From a virus, in IMG/VR virus record IMGVR_UViG_3300020214_002430, positions 1 to 46,493 of that record: a DNA stretch of 46,493 nucleotides. One strand, written 5' to 3'. A program made the translations under genes and the position numbers. The notes below the pieces were generated by a model, which was not told where the DNA came from, did not search any database, and was given only the letters and a program-made list of their open reading frames with translations. Each line of letters begins with the position of its first letter. The first letter of the stretch is position 1. Below are positions 24,746-33,639 of this stretch, in pieces.

Positions 24746-25210
24746 TTACGTCACATACATCGATATTCGAAGAGCTTTATCTTGTACACCTAAACTTGGA
24801 ATGTCATATGTTATTGCTATTTTTAATATTCCAACGTGCTGATTTTGTTCTCTATCAACAAATGAAGCAAAGTTTTTTAATATAATAAATGGCATCCACT
24901 TGGTTACTGCATTTCTTATTCTAACGATTGCTTCTTCATCAAAAGAATCTATATTCGTATATTCTGAAGTTAATTCTTTTAAATTTGCACCAAATTCATA
25001 TAGTCCAAGTCTTTCTCCCCAATTAGTTAATAATAGATTTTTTAAATTATCATGAGCTTGATCTGCAAGGTTATAATGCATTGCAAAAATATTTTTTTCA
25101 TCTATTCTTAACGGGGTTTTTATGCCTATCGGTAAGACCGTAGATAGAATTGTTTCAGATTCTATTACTGAAGCTGTTCTTCCGGTGCTTTTAAACTTAT
25201 AAGAGGACAT
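24746..25210 (-). CDS. Baseplate wedge protein gp25 (GPW/gp25 family)
   Basis: This 154-residue protein has the family signature LLLTNWGERLGLYEFGANL near residues 62-80, then FDEEAIVRIRNAVTKWMPFI and VGILKIAITYDIPS. The length fits T4 gp25 (132) with a short N-terminal extension. The protein pairs with gp6 in the inner wedge and resembles the sheath-initiating parts of other contractile machines. The next gene starts one base after its stop. Confidence 0.88.
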   Translation of the reverse strand: MSSYKFKSTGRTASVIESETILSTVLPIGIKTPLRIDEKNIFAMHYNLADQAHDNLKNLLLTNWGERLGLYEFGANLKELTSEYTNIDSFDEEAIVRIRNAVTKWMPFIILKNFASFVDREQNQHVGILKIAITYDIPSLGVQDKALRISMYVT

Positions 25211-25279
25211 TCAATACCCAACGGTAAATATCATTTTAATGATTCTTCATACCCCAAAAAGATTGATAAAAACGTAATA

Positions 25280-28108
25280 TCACTTTTTTGGTCGATATGA
25301 TGCTACTTTTCCAGGGAATGAATCAAATGCAAATACATTAAAAACGCTTTCTGATTTAAAATATGTAGAAACTGAATTATGTTTGACATCGTCCATGTAT
25401 TCTATTGCTATGGGAGCTAAAGGACCTAGATTTTCAGCTTCATTACAATAATTGTTTGTTTTAAAAATTGCAATGATTTTTCTTTCTCTTGCGGAAACTC
25501 CTATAGGCTCCAAATTGTTTACATTGGATGAATTTAATGCTGGATTTGATCTAGCCATGTTACTTGTTCCAACAAAAAATGAACACATGGTTGCTTCATC
25601 ACTATAATTGTTTCGTGTAGTGCCTTGATAAGGAGGAGAAGGAGAATATTCTCCTCTGTCATATATACATTGTAATATTGCTGAAGGTTTTGGAATTTCA
25701 ACAAACAGGTAGAGAGTATATTCTCCTTTGCTTTCGAACGCAGCAATCATCTCATCATGTTTATCTTTTGATATTCCATTGTACAATTCTTGATATTTCC
25801 ACGTTTTTGTATCAGACGTGTCGGGCGTGTCAATTGCACGTTTTAGCATAGCTCTAAAAGCTTTTTCTGATGTGTCGTTGTCTTTTTTAAATGTCTTAGC
25901 TTTAGGAACTTCTTTCGTGTTGTAATCATCAAGAGCCCCTCCTTCAATTCCAATGATTGGATTTTTCAGGCGCGGATGCCACACTTTTTTATTTGTATCT
26001 GCAGGACTAAATTCATACCCATGTTGTCTATCCTCAGTAACTAATATCACGTGTTCTCCATTCATAATCCAATGAGAATGTGGATATTTTTGTCCGGCAC
26101 CCAATTTATTGATTAAAATTGCATCACCTTGTTGTAACGCAGGAAATCCTGAATCTTTTGATTGAGGGTCTTTTAACATTTCTCCTATTTCAAATCCCCA
26201 AAGAAGTGATCTTTTATCTCTAGGTTTTAAGTAAGGTTCAAGCCAATACATGTTTGGTTTTAAATTTTTGTTTAAACTCCAATCTGTTCTAAATTCATCT
26301 TGTTTTGGTGCTGCTTGGCCTTTCTCGTAAATATTATAAATGCAGTTTGCTCCTGCATGTTTATTTAAAAGTCGTTCTATATCTCCAACAGTAGTATTGG
26401 CAGTATTCGGCGTTTTTGTTTTTGACTGATGTTTCGCTTGAGCATTTATTTGTACGTTTGGTATTTGAGTGCTAGAGTCTCTAGGCGTAATTTGTATTAG
26501 ACCTTTATCATCTAGTTTTATATCGTACAAATCATTTATAATTGCACGGCCACCTTTAGGATTTTCAAAGTTGTATTCATAATTTGGGTGCACACAAGTT
26601 TCAGATACCCATCTGTAATTTCTCATTATTCCTATGTTAATAAGGATTTGTATGGCTTTTCCTGCTGCATACATGGAAACAAAAAATCTATTTGCTGCTC
26701 CTCCTGCTTGAAGACAACCTCTTACGAACATTCCGCATGAAGACAATTCACCAGCAGCTCTTTCTGCTTGCTTAAAAAATCCAGTATTATCTATAACTGG
26801 AGTTGCATCACGTTGAACTTCGTTTGATTGTTCAGAATAAAGACGCCCTGAATTGAGATTATTAGGAGAGATGACATTTTTAGGATCGTCGGTAACAAAT
26901 TCCCCATAAACATTTAAACTTCCTTTTGGATAACTTCTGTAATAATTTTCAGCATAAAAAAGTCCTGATAGATATCTTTCTCTTTCGCTTGTATGTCCAT
27001 CGTTAGATGAACCGTAATAAGATCCTCCAAGACCTATTCCATACCTTTTAGCTTTTTCTCCAGGAGTCATTTTTTTCTCTTTTACTTTCTCCTGAACAGG
27101 CTGCATGGGAATATATTTTTTTTCAGGTTCATTTGCACTGGTCACTTGAGTTATTCCAGTTGTAGCAGATCCAGGAGCAGAGCCTATCGTAGTTGCAAGA
27201 GTTGCAACGATAAACATTTCTGCAAGTTTTACTGTTAAAACTGCATCAGCTGCTTTTTCTAAAAACGAAAATTCTTTTGGTGGCGGGCCCATAACTCCTG
27301 ATTTTTTTACAATAACAGCTACTTCTCCAACAACTTTTTTTGGATCATTAAGTTTTCCAATTAAACTTGGTATTTTTCCTATAATTTCAACAACGATTTT
27401 AGGGATGTTTTCAACTGCTGCGAATTCTTTTTTTGATAAAGATGAAAATACGACTTCAGGAGGCTTTGGAGAATTTGCAAGTATTTGATCTGGAGTTAAA
27501 TCGACGTTAAAATTAATGTCTGGTTTTGGTAATGAAAAACCAGGTGGCATTGCAGGGGGGATAATTATTGGAGGAGCTGGTACGACAGGAGGCGGTGGAG
27601 CTTTTTTTTCCACCATTGTTTTTATAAGATTCGCTGGCCCCGTCGGAGATAAAAAGTCAGTTTTTCCTTCATTTATTAAATTCCCAATAAGTTTAGCAGG
27701 TAGCAATCCAGTAAAATATGGCATGTATCCTCCGGGAAAACTTATAGGAGGAATATCAACATTAAACGCATCTTTTGCTAAAGAGATAGGATCTGCAAAT
27801 GCAGGCAAAAAGCTATAATTTGGGTTTAAGTTTAAATCGTTCGCTAGTTTTTCATACCTAGTTATCCAAGTTTTATGAAATCCAGGATATTTTTTTTCAT
27901 CTTTTAGATAATCGACGTCTTTTATGTTTTTAAAATTTGGAGATGGTTCTATTTTTTCAGGAAAAGGTATTGGAGGTTTTTTATCTGCAGGTATGTTTTC
28001 GGTACCATATTCAAGAATCAATAGAACTTGCGAAATAAAGCTTTCTTTTGCTTCTTGTGTTAGCTTTTTATTCTTATCTAAAATTCCTACATGTTGTTGC
28101 GCAGCCAT
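25280..28108 (-). CDS. Large tail protein, candidate peptidoglycan hydrolase (Cys/His NlpC/P60- or CHAP-like)
   Basis: This 942-residue protein lies between the hub/spike and gp25 genes. Residues 170-190 form a poly-Pro linker (APPPPVVPAPP and after). The second half carries a possible papain-like pair: Cys458 in ELSSCGMFVRGCLQAGG and His686 in NGEHVILVTE, with GDAILIN (661-667) before the His as in NlpC/P60 and CHAP enzymes. The roughly 230 residues between them would be a long insert. Residues 285-310 may form a hydrophobic helix (LTVKLAEMFIVATLATTIG). A tail-tip hydrolase here would replace the lysozyme domain that the gp5-like hub lacks. The fold call is tentative. Confidence 0.5.
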   Translation of the reverse strand: MAAQQHVGILDKNKKLTQEAKESFISQVLLILEYGTENIPADKKPPIPFPEKIEPSPNFKNIKDVDYLKDEKKYPGFHKTWITRYEKLANDLNLNPNYSFLPAFADPISLAKDAFNVDIPPISFPGGYMPYFTGLLPAKLIGNLINEGKTDFLSPTGPANLIKTMVEKKAPPPPVVPAPPIIIPPAMPPGFSLPKPDINFNVDLTPDQILANSPKPPEVVFSSLSKKEFAAVENIPKIVVEIIGKIPSLIGKLNDPKKVVGEVAVIVKKSGVMGPPPKEFSFLEKAADAVLTVKLAEMFIVATLATTIGSAPGSATTGITQVTSANEPEKKYIPMQPVQEKVKEKKMTPGEKAKRYGIGLGGSYYGSSNDGHTSERERYLSGLFYAENYYRSYPKGSLNVYGEFVTDDPKNVISPNNLNSGRLYSEQSNEVQRDATPVIDNTGFFKQAERAAGELSSCGMFVRGCLQAGGAANRFFVSMYAAGKAIQILINIGIMRNYRWVSETCVHPNYEYNFENPKGGRAIINDLYDIKLDDKGLIQITPRDSSTQIPNVQINAQAKHQSKTKTPNTANTTVGDIERLLNKHAGANCIYNIYEKGQAAPKQDEFRTDWSLNKNLKPNMYWLEPYLKPRDKRSLLWGFEIGEMLKDPQSKDSGFPALQQGDAILINKLGAGQKYPHSHWIMNGEHVILVTEDRQHGYEFSPADTNKKVWHPRLKNPIIGIEGGALDDYNTKEVPKAKTFKKDNDTSEKAFRAMLKRAIDTPDTSDTKTWKYQELYNGISKDKHDEMIAAFESKGEYTLYLFVEIPKPSAILQCIYDRGEYSPSPPYQGTTRNNYSDEATMCSFFVGTSNMARSNPALNSSNVNNLEPIGVSARERKIIAIFKTNNYCNEAENLGPLAPIAIEYMDDVKHNSVSTYFKSESVFNVFAFDSFPGKVASYRPKK

Positions 28109-28117
28109 ATTGCCTCA

Positions 28118-29719
28118 TCATTTGATTAAAACTTTATTTGCGAAAGTGCCTAAATCCATATTTGCAGTTTGTGGAAGAGCTGGTATGTTTCCGGCCGGGG
28201 ATGGATTCATCGATCCAGCAAAAGACCCTCCTCCATCAGTCATTATAGGAGTTCCTGCTACACCTCCATTAGAAGGTATAACAGGTTGTGATGAACAAAC
28301 AATTCCTCGATTCGCATCTTCTCCTCCTAGTTTGATGTATCCTTTATCTGATGGTTCAAAAACGATATCACCATTCGATTTTATAGTAATAGATGCCCAA
28401 CTTTTTGTGTCTTGATTTTGAGTTTTTATGTTATTTGTAGATAATTTTTGATCTGGATCATTTGATAATCCTGGTTCATAATCTCCAGCTGGATATTCTA
28501 CACTTTCTTCAGTAAATCCAGTTACTAAAATTTGAACGTCTGATCTTGCAAAAATTCTTACTTTATCTGATTTAATGATTATTCCTGCATCACCATTCGG
28601 AGAATCAAGAACTTTAGGATTTCTTGAAGAGTTTTTTTGTACTAAAAGTAAACCTTCATCAACTTTAGTGTTTTGAGAAATATAAATTCTGCTTCTATCA
28701 TTAAAAAAGTCAGGATCTCCTTCACTAGATAATTGAGTTGCTGATGTTTTGTCTTTTGCTAGCTCTTCGTTTTGAAGATGGTTAATAACTTTTCTTCCTG
28801 ATGTTTCAGGTTTTTGGCCTCTTCCTGCAACTATGTCAATTGATCCTGCATTTTTTTTAGATAAAATAGAATCAGTTTGATCAACAGAGAGAAAATTTTG
28901 CTCTTCATCAGTACTAGAATAGTTTGCAACGTTTCCAGTTCTATCTCTTCCTAATACTATTAGTGTGTTGTTGCTTCCTTCTAACGCTATATCTCCTGGC
29001 CTTTTTTTGAATCTAGGAACTGATTCATACACTGACGCTTTTGCTGCGTCAGATAAAGTCATCATTCTTTCGTATTCTTCAGAATCTCCAAACACAAATC
29101 CAGTTTCAGGATAAATTATCGGTTCTTCATTTTCTATAACTTTTGCATACACACCATTCTTGAAATGGTATCTTGGTTTTTTTACTTTTTCTTGATGTTT
29201 TGTTGATGCATCAGAATTATCTTCTGAAGATAAGAACGTTCTATCAAATTCTCTTGGATGATGCGCATGATTTACATCATCTATATGATGAGGACCGACT
29301 ATAGAACACACCCAATATCCTAATGTTTGTTTTTGTGTTAACAATTCAAACATTACCCATACATGTTCTCCTGGTTTACACGGCATTGCTAACGCAGAAG
29401 GAAACAAAGGAAATAAAAACATGTTAGTAATAACTTTATTTCCTAATCTTGAATTAAAAACTTGTCTTGCTAGAATTGAATTTCTAGGGAGCGTGGTGTT
29501 TATTGCATATTTAGAATTTTTTATTTCACCATATAGATTTTCTAATTGAGAAATTTTGTCTATGTCAATCAACATTGGATCAAAAATAGTTTCAAGAACA
29601 ACCCAACGCTGAAAAACAGGAGGAAGATTTATTGAATTCTTTTGTAAAGAATTATAAATAGTATCTAAGTAATTGTCTCTATAAAAGTTATTTTCTGCTA
29701 GCTTGGTTGTTATAGACAT
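28118..29719 (-). CDS. Baseplate hub/central spike protein, gp5-like (OB fold, no lysozyme domain seen)
   Basis: This is a 533-residue protein. Near residues 95-160 an OB-like region is visible (RQVFNSRLGN, FLFPLFPSALAMPCKPGEHV, WVMFELL, GYWVCSIVGPHHIDDVNHA), as in gp5/VgrG-type hubs. A GDIALEGSNNTLIVLGRDR segment follows, then spike-like beta sequence (KSDKVRIFARSDVQI, NGDIVFEPSDKGYIKLGG). The C-terminus ends ANRGIVCSSQPVIPSNGG and a Gly/Pro-rich tail. T4 gp5 has a lysozyme domain between the OB fold and helix; no such Glu-Asp-Thr lysozyme pattern was found here. The spike punctures the outer membrane at tail contraction. Confidence 0.72.
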   Translation of the reverse strand: MSITTKLAENNFYRDNYLDTIYNSLQKNSINLPPVFQRWVVLETIFDPMLIDIDKISQLENLYGEIKNSKYAINTTLPRNSILARQVFNSRLGNKVITNMFLFPLFPSALAMPCKPGEHVWVMFELLTQKQTLGYWVCSIVGPHHIDDVNHAHHPREFDRTFLSSEDNSDASTKHQEKVKKPRYHFKNGVYAKVIENEEPIIYPETGFVFGDSEEYERMMTLSDAAKASVYESVPRFKKRPGDIALEGSNNTLIVLGRDRTGNVANYSSTDEEQNFLSVDQTDSILSKKNAGSIDIVAGRGQKPETSGRKVINHLQNEELAKDKTSATQLSSEGDPDFFNDRSRIYISQNTKVDEGLLLVQKNSSRNPKVLDSPNGDAGIIIKSDKVRIFARSDVQILVTGFTEESVEYPAGDYEPGLSNDPDQKLSTNNIKTQNQDTKSWASITIKSNGDIVFEPSDKGYIKLGGEDANRGIVCSSQPVIPSNGGVAGTPIMTDGGGSFAGSMNPSPAGNIPALPQTANMDLGTFANKVLIK

Positions 29720-29720
29720 A

Positions 29721-30104
29721 TTAATTCTTTATTTTATTAAACAAATCATCTGGATCGATAGATTCAGAAGCTGCTTCTGCTCGAGCAACAAGCTCTGCTA
29801 ATTTTATTAATTGGTCGTTAGCTTTACTCATTCTCTCTATATAAGAAGAAATAGTTCTTCCATGTACTGCATGCTCAGTGCTCTTGTCTTGAACGATCAT
29901 CACAAGTTTTGTGAACATGATATATGCATTTTGTCGATCACAAATTGCATTTTCATAAATTTCTTTCCACAGTTGTTTTTTCTTATCGTTTATAGATTCA
30001 ATTTGATTTAAAAGACCGCTAAAGTCTTTAATCCTATCTTTTATGCTTCTATCAGGTATTTCAACAATCTCTGTTTGGGTAACATCTACGTCATCGTCAG
30101 ACAT
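29721..30104 (-). CDS. Unknown small helical protein between late sigma and hub genes
   Basis: This 127-residue, strongly helical protein has an acidic N-terminus (MSDDDVDVTQTEIVEIPD), then KKKQLWKEIYENAICDRQNAY, then YIERMSKANDQLIKLAELVA. The last 20 residues are acidic. The pattern looks like a conserved phage family, but I cannot name it. A gp33-like late transcription coactivator or a terminase small subunit has similar size and helicity and often lies near these genes; neither is supported by a motif. Confidence 0.6.
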   Translation of the reverse strand: MSDDDVDVTQTEIVEIPDRSIKDRIKDFSGLLNQIESINDKKKQLWKEIYENAICDRQNAYIMFTKLVMIVQDKSTEHAVHGRTISSYIERMSKANDQLIKLAELVARAEAASESIDPDDLFNKIKN

Positions 30105-30140
30105 ATCGATATTTCCTCTTTCTTGTCATATAAAAATTAT

Positions 30141-30896
30141 TTAATAATTCAAAACCTGTTCCACTTTTAGTTTATTGTAGTGTTTTTTTACTGCCTGCAT
30201 CGACGTTGTCAATTGTTTGGGACTTAACCCTGAAAGTTCTCTTATATATAAGAGAATTGCGCTTTTGTTTAAAATGTCAATGTCGTTTATGTTTTCGAAT
30301 ATCGTTATGACAGAATTAATGCAAAGAAGTTCGTTTTCAACTTTGACTCTAGAACGTATTTCATACATCATCTTCAATATCTCTGCTACATTTTCAGAGT
30401 TTTCCAAAAAATAGTCTTGAGATGGAATCATTCTTCTTTCTTCTACAATTTGAATTTCTGAATTGCTTAACCCTTTAGGGTCATCTATGCTTACATCTCT
30501 TCTTCCTCTTTGCACTTTTTGTTTGGTTTTAATAATCAACCAATTTTTTGCGACGACATTAAAATAAGAAAATGCGTTTGTTCCCATGGTCGGATTAAAC
30601 TTATGAATTGTTTCAAATAGAAAGTTGACACAATCATTTTTTAAATCTTCATATGTGTCATGCAACCCACTAAATTTATGAATATTGATTAAGTTTTCTA
30701 CTAGCTTTTCAAAAGCCGGTAATATCTTTTCAACATATAGCTTTTCTCTTACTTTTCTATCTGAAGATTTTTGAAACCCCACGATAGCCTGTTGAGTTTC
30801 ATTCGTAAAATAAAACTTTGGATTTTGTGGATCTGACTTCACTTCTTTGTTTTTTAAAAATTTTTTATTAGTTCTTTTACTTTTTCCAGTCGTCAC
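30141..30896 (-). CDS. Late-transcription sigma factor, gp55-like
   Basis: This is a 251-residue protein. A region 2-like core lies at about 75-150: YEDLKNDCVNFLFETIHKFNP, then NAFSYFNVVAKNWLIIKTKQ and RRDVSIDD. This is the pattern of T4 gp55-type sigma factors, which bind core polymerase and read only the TATAAATA late -10 element. A Lys-rich N-terminus precedes it, and a helical C-terminal domain (LSGLSPKQLTTSMQAVKKHYNKL) may serve as a small HTH. T4 gp55 is 185 residues, so this is longer. It lies next to the late structural genes, and a matching late promoter box occurs at 10652-10659. Confidence 0.78.
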   Translation of the reverse strand: MTTGKSKRTNKKFLKNKEVKSDPQNPKFYFTNETQQAIVGFQKSSDRKVREKLYVEKILPAFEKLVENLINIHKFSGLHDTYEDLKNDCVNFLFETIHKFNPTMGTNAFSYFNVVAKNWLIIKTKQKVQRGRRDVSIDDPKGLSNSEIQIVEERRMIPSQDYFLENSENVAEILKMMYEIRSRVKVENELLCINSVITIFENINDIDILNKSAILLYIRELSGLSPKQLTTSMQAVKKHYNKLKVEQVLNY

Positions 30897-31198
30897 GATA
30901 ATATCCCATCTTCTTTTTCTTTTTCGAAAGGTACAATTACCTTGTTCGCTATTAACAACATAGCTTCTCTAGCATTCTTTACGTCTTTTACCATCGATAT
31001 AACGACTGGATCATCAAATAAAACTGGAGATTTTAGATGCCTAGACACGTCTTGGTAAGACTTATCTATGATGTCTAAAGATTCTTCAATCTGCGATCCT
31101 ATCTCATCTATTTGTTCTACTAACTTTAGCGATTTTTTTATCATTGTTAGTAAAGAAAATAAAGTGATAAGATTTGTTATTAGTAAAAGATATATCAT
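30893..31198 (-). CDS. Small single-pass membrane protein
   Basis: This 101-residue protein has a hydrophobic N-terminal segment at 2-20 (IYLLLITNLITLFSLL), followed by a coiled-coil-like stretch (QIDEIGSQIEESLDII). A conserved-looking C-terminal block reads FDDPVVISMVKDVKNAREAM, then LLIANK. Similar blocks occur in small proteins encoded near gp55 in other large myoviruses, as far as I recall. It overlaps the neighbouring genes by four bases on each side, so it is translationally coupled to both gp55 and a glycosyltransferase. The function is unknown. Confidence 0.65.
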   Translation of the reverse strand: MIYLLLITNLITLFSLLTMIKKSLKLVEQIDEIGSQIEESLDIIDKSYQDVSRHLKSPVLFDDPVVISMVKDVKNAREAMLLIANKVIVPFEKEKEDGILS

Positions 31199-32355
31199 GT
31201 TAAATATTTTGAAAGATTTTCATCATAAATTTTAGAAATTTCTGAATGACTATAACGTTCAATTATTTTTTTTGCTCCTTGTTCTGCCCACTCTTTAGGA
31301 GCATTTGGAGCACTTTTGAACTTTAATATTTTTTTCTTAAAATCTTTTTCTACTGCTTCTGCCCATTTAGCATTTTTTACAAAGATCTTTTCATCAACTC
31401 TGCTTGAATGTATTTGCTTTAGCTCATAGTCTATGTTAATAAACTTGACATGATTCATAAAATCCATGTGGCCAGACCACCCCGTTGCGATAACAGGTAA
31501 TCCAGCAGCGGCGGCTTCAAGAAGAGGTAATCCGTAACCTTCTCCTCTCGTTAAAGAAACTAAAGCTTTTATTTTCGGGTGTTTGTATATTGCAGACACA
31601 TCTTCATCATTCATGTCTCCATGTAAAAGATAGAATTTTGGAAACTTAGTTTTTCTTACTTCTTTTAATAATCCTTCTAGATTTCTTAGAACTATGTTTC
31701 TATCTATTAGAGTGTTCCTACCGGCGTTAGTTTTTATAACAATTCCTACATCTTCATCCTTAGAAAATGTTTCACAAATCCATTTAATGGTAAATAGAAG
31801 ATTTTTTCTATCATTAAATGGGTTGTTTCCTGTCATCTGGCCGAACAATAAAAAGTTAAATGTTGTATCGACGGTTGATAAATCTATTTCTTTTTTTGAA
31901 GTTAAAATTTCTTCTGGAAATGATTCAGGAATTACATACGACGGCGTTTGAAGTTCAGCAGTATTTTTAAGGCTGGAAAGAGCATGTAACGATGGCACAA
32001 CAACACAAGACATTTTATTACAACTTGAAACCCAAGCTGGGTTTGCTACGTCTGTTTCAACGGCTGCTGTAATTCCGATATTAATCTTACAAAGATTTGG
32101 ATCCCATTCGTTTGGTAATTGTAGTTGAATAGAAACGTCAGCTTTATATTCTGGGCTGACAGTTCTTTCCATTATTTTTGAAACAAGACCTCCATCTTTG
32201 TCTCTATCCAATATCCAAGGAGTATCTCCCCATGGAGTTAACAAAAACTTAACATCGATATCACTTCTAGACAATAACCATTTTGCGACTTGTCGACTAT
32301 GTACTCCGTACCCTGATTGAGTTAAAGCAGGACCTCTAAAAATTACTTTTTTCAT
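31195..32355 (-). CDS. Glycosyltransferase, GT-B fold (GT4-like)
   Basis: This is a 386-residue protein. The N-terminal acceptor domain opens with FRGPALTQSGYGVHSRQ, where the Gly-rich loop follows the first strand. The C-terminal nucleotide-sugar domain has the E-x7-E motif of family GT4: ALVSLTRGEGYGLPLLEAAA, with GLPVIATGWSGH after it. Length and fold are typical of retaining GT4 enzymes. The donor and acceptor cannot be read. It follows a second GT4-like gene by one base and is the last gene of the glycan island. Confidence 0.85.
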   Translation of the reverse strand: MKKVIFRGPALTQSGYGVHSRQVAKWLLSRSDIDVKFLLTPWGDTPWILDRDKDGGLVSKIMERTVSPEYKADVSIQLQLPNEWDPNLCKINIGITAAVETDVANPAWVSSCNKMSCVVVPSLHALSSLKNTAELQTPSYVIPESFPEEILTSKKEIDLSTVDTTFNFLLFGQMTGNNPFNDRKNLLFTIKWICETFSKDEDVGIVIKTNAGRNTLIDRNIVLRNLEGLLKEVRKTKFPKFYLLHGDMNDEDVSAIYKHPKIKALVSLTRGEGYGLPLLEAAAAGLPVIATGWSGHMDFMNHVKFINIDYELKQIHSSRVDEKIFVKNAKWAEAVEKDFKKKILKFKSAPNAPKEWAEQGAKKIIERYSHSEISKIYDENLSKYLT

Positions 32356-32356
32356 T

Positions 32357-33601
32357 TCAAATTCCAGTAAGACTCCAGCTTTTGTAATTTTGCTTCCAGT
32401 TTTCGCACAAGTCAGTTAAAGTTTTATCCCATTGTAAGATTACATTTTCAATGTCATAATCTTTTTGTGCATGTTCAAAAGCTCTTTGACCAACTTGTTT
32501 TCTCTTTTCTGGTCCCCACTCATACATTTTCATAAATGCGTTTGTTAACGTATCATGAGTAATATAGTCTTCATAAATGTAAGGAACTAATTGATTTCCT
32601 ACTAGGGAACTAGCATCTGGATTTAAAGCTATTCCATACTGTTCTCCTGTTTCATGATCTTCTACTTGTCTGGTCAACCCTCCTGTTTTGATTGCAATGA
32701 TTGGTTTTGCACACATCATTCCTTCAAGAGTTGACAATCCGAATCCTTCATTGCAACTACGGTTAATTACTGTATCGCAAGCATTGTAGAGTTTGTTCAT
32801 ATCTTTAAACTCTATTCTATCTTTTGAAAAGATAACATGATCTTTAATTCCTAACATGTCAACAACATGCAACAAGTTAGGACCTTCAGGGTCTAATGGT
32901 TCTGTATGCATTACAAGCGTTGCTTTTGTATGTCCATGCTTTTCTTTTAATTGATCAATAAACTTTTTCCAAGAGACGAGTATGTCAGATGGCATTTTTC
33001 TTCTAGCATTTCTTGAAACAAAAAGAGCAGTAAAATGATCTAGTTTTTCTTTTCCTAATAATGAAGTCTTATATTTCTTTTGTTCTTCTTCTGAAAGCGG
33101 ATGATAAATTTCTTTTGGAATTGCATGAGGGATGTAATTAGTTTTTTCAGGAAATCTAGATTTTACCATATCATACGTCGGCCAATTGATACAGTTTATT
33201 AAATCAGTAGATTCATACAAAACCTTGTTAAAGTCTGGCCATGGGTAGTTGTCCCAAAGATGATTGTATGCTATTGGGCATACTTGATGAATTTCATCTT
33301 CCATTTCCCAGACCCAAATGAAAAACCTTGGGTCTGTAAAAAGTAATAAAACGTCAGGCTTTTCTGTAGCTAAAACCTGACGTAACATATTTCTGTCGCC
33401 GAATCCGTTGGTAGGTTTGATTATAAAATCATCATTAACAACAACCGTTCTATAATCTTCATGTTTAACAGCGCCACCAAAACACTTAAACTTCCATTTT
33501 CCAGTAGCGATCAATCCGTGAATTAACCATCTAGCTTGTGTACCTACCCCACTTGAACTTAGTGGATGGTCTGAAAGCATTAATACTGTTTTTTTCTGCA
33601 T
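32357..33601 (-). CDS. Glycosyltransferase, GT-B fold (GT4-like)
   Basis: This is a 414-residue protein. The first strand and Gly loop read LMLSDHPLSSSGVGTQARWL. Other visible parts are YNHLWDNYPWPD, a FVSRNARRKMPSDIL segment opening the second domain, and the E-x7-E motif NRSCNEGFGLSTLEGMMCAKP followed by IAIKTGG. These support a retaining GT4 enzyme. The gene pairs with the 31195-32355 transferase and is separated from the nuclease gene by 38 bases. Confidence 0.87.
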   Translation of the reverse strand: MQKKTVLMLSDHPLSSSGVGTQARWLIHGLIATGKWKFKCFGGAVKHEDYRTVVVNDDFIIKPTNGFGDRNMLRQVLATEKPDVLLLFTDPRFFIWVWEMEDEIHQVCPIAYNHLWDNYPWPDFNKVLYESTDLINCINWPTYDMVKSRFPEKTNYIPHAIPKEIYHPLSEEEQKKYKTSLLGKEKLDHFTALFVSRNARRKMPSDILVSWKKFIDQLKEKHGHTKATLVMHTEPLDPEGPNLLHVVDMLGIKDHVIFSKDRIEFKDMNKLYNACDTVINRSCNEGFGLSTLEGMMCAKPIIAIKTGGLTRQVEDHETGEQYGIALNPDASSLVGNQLVPYIYEDYITHDTLTNAFMKMYEWGPEKRKQVGQRAFEHAQKDYDIENVILQWDKTLTDLCENWKQNYKSWSLTGI

Positions 33602-33639
33602 GTCGTTATATTACTAACTTTTGAAAAATTTGTAATATT

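Noticed and set aside
27516-28415. Plus-strand ORFs of 100 and 163 codons opposite the large tail protein
   Set aside because: They read opposite the poly-Pro and spike-tail segments (giving poly-Gly), overlap two supported structural genes and lack start signals.
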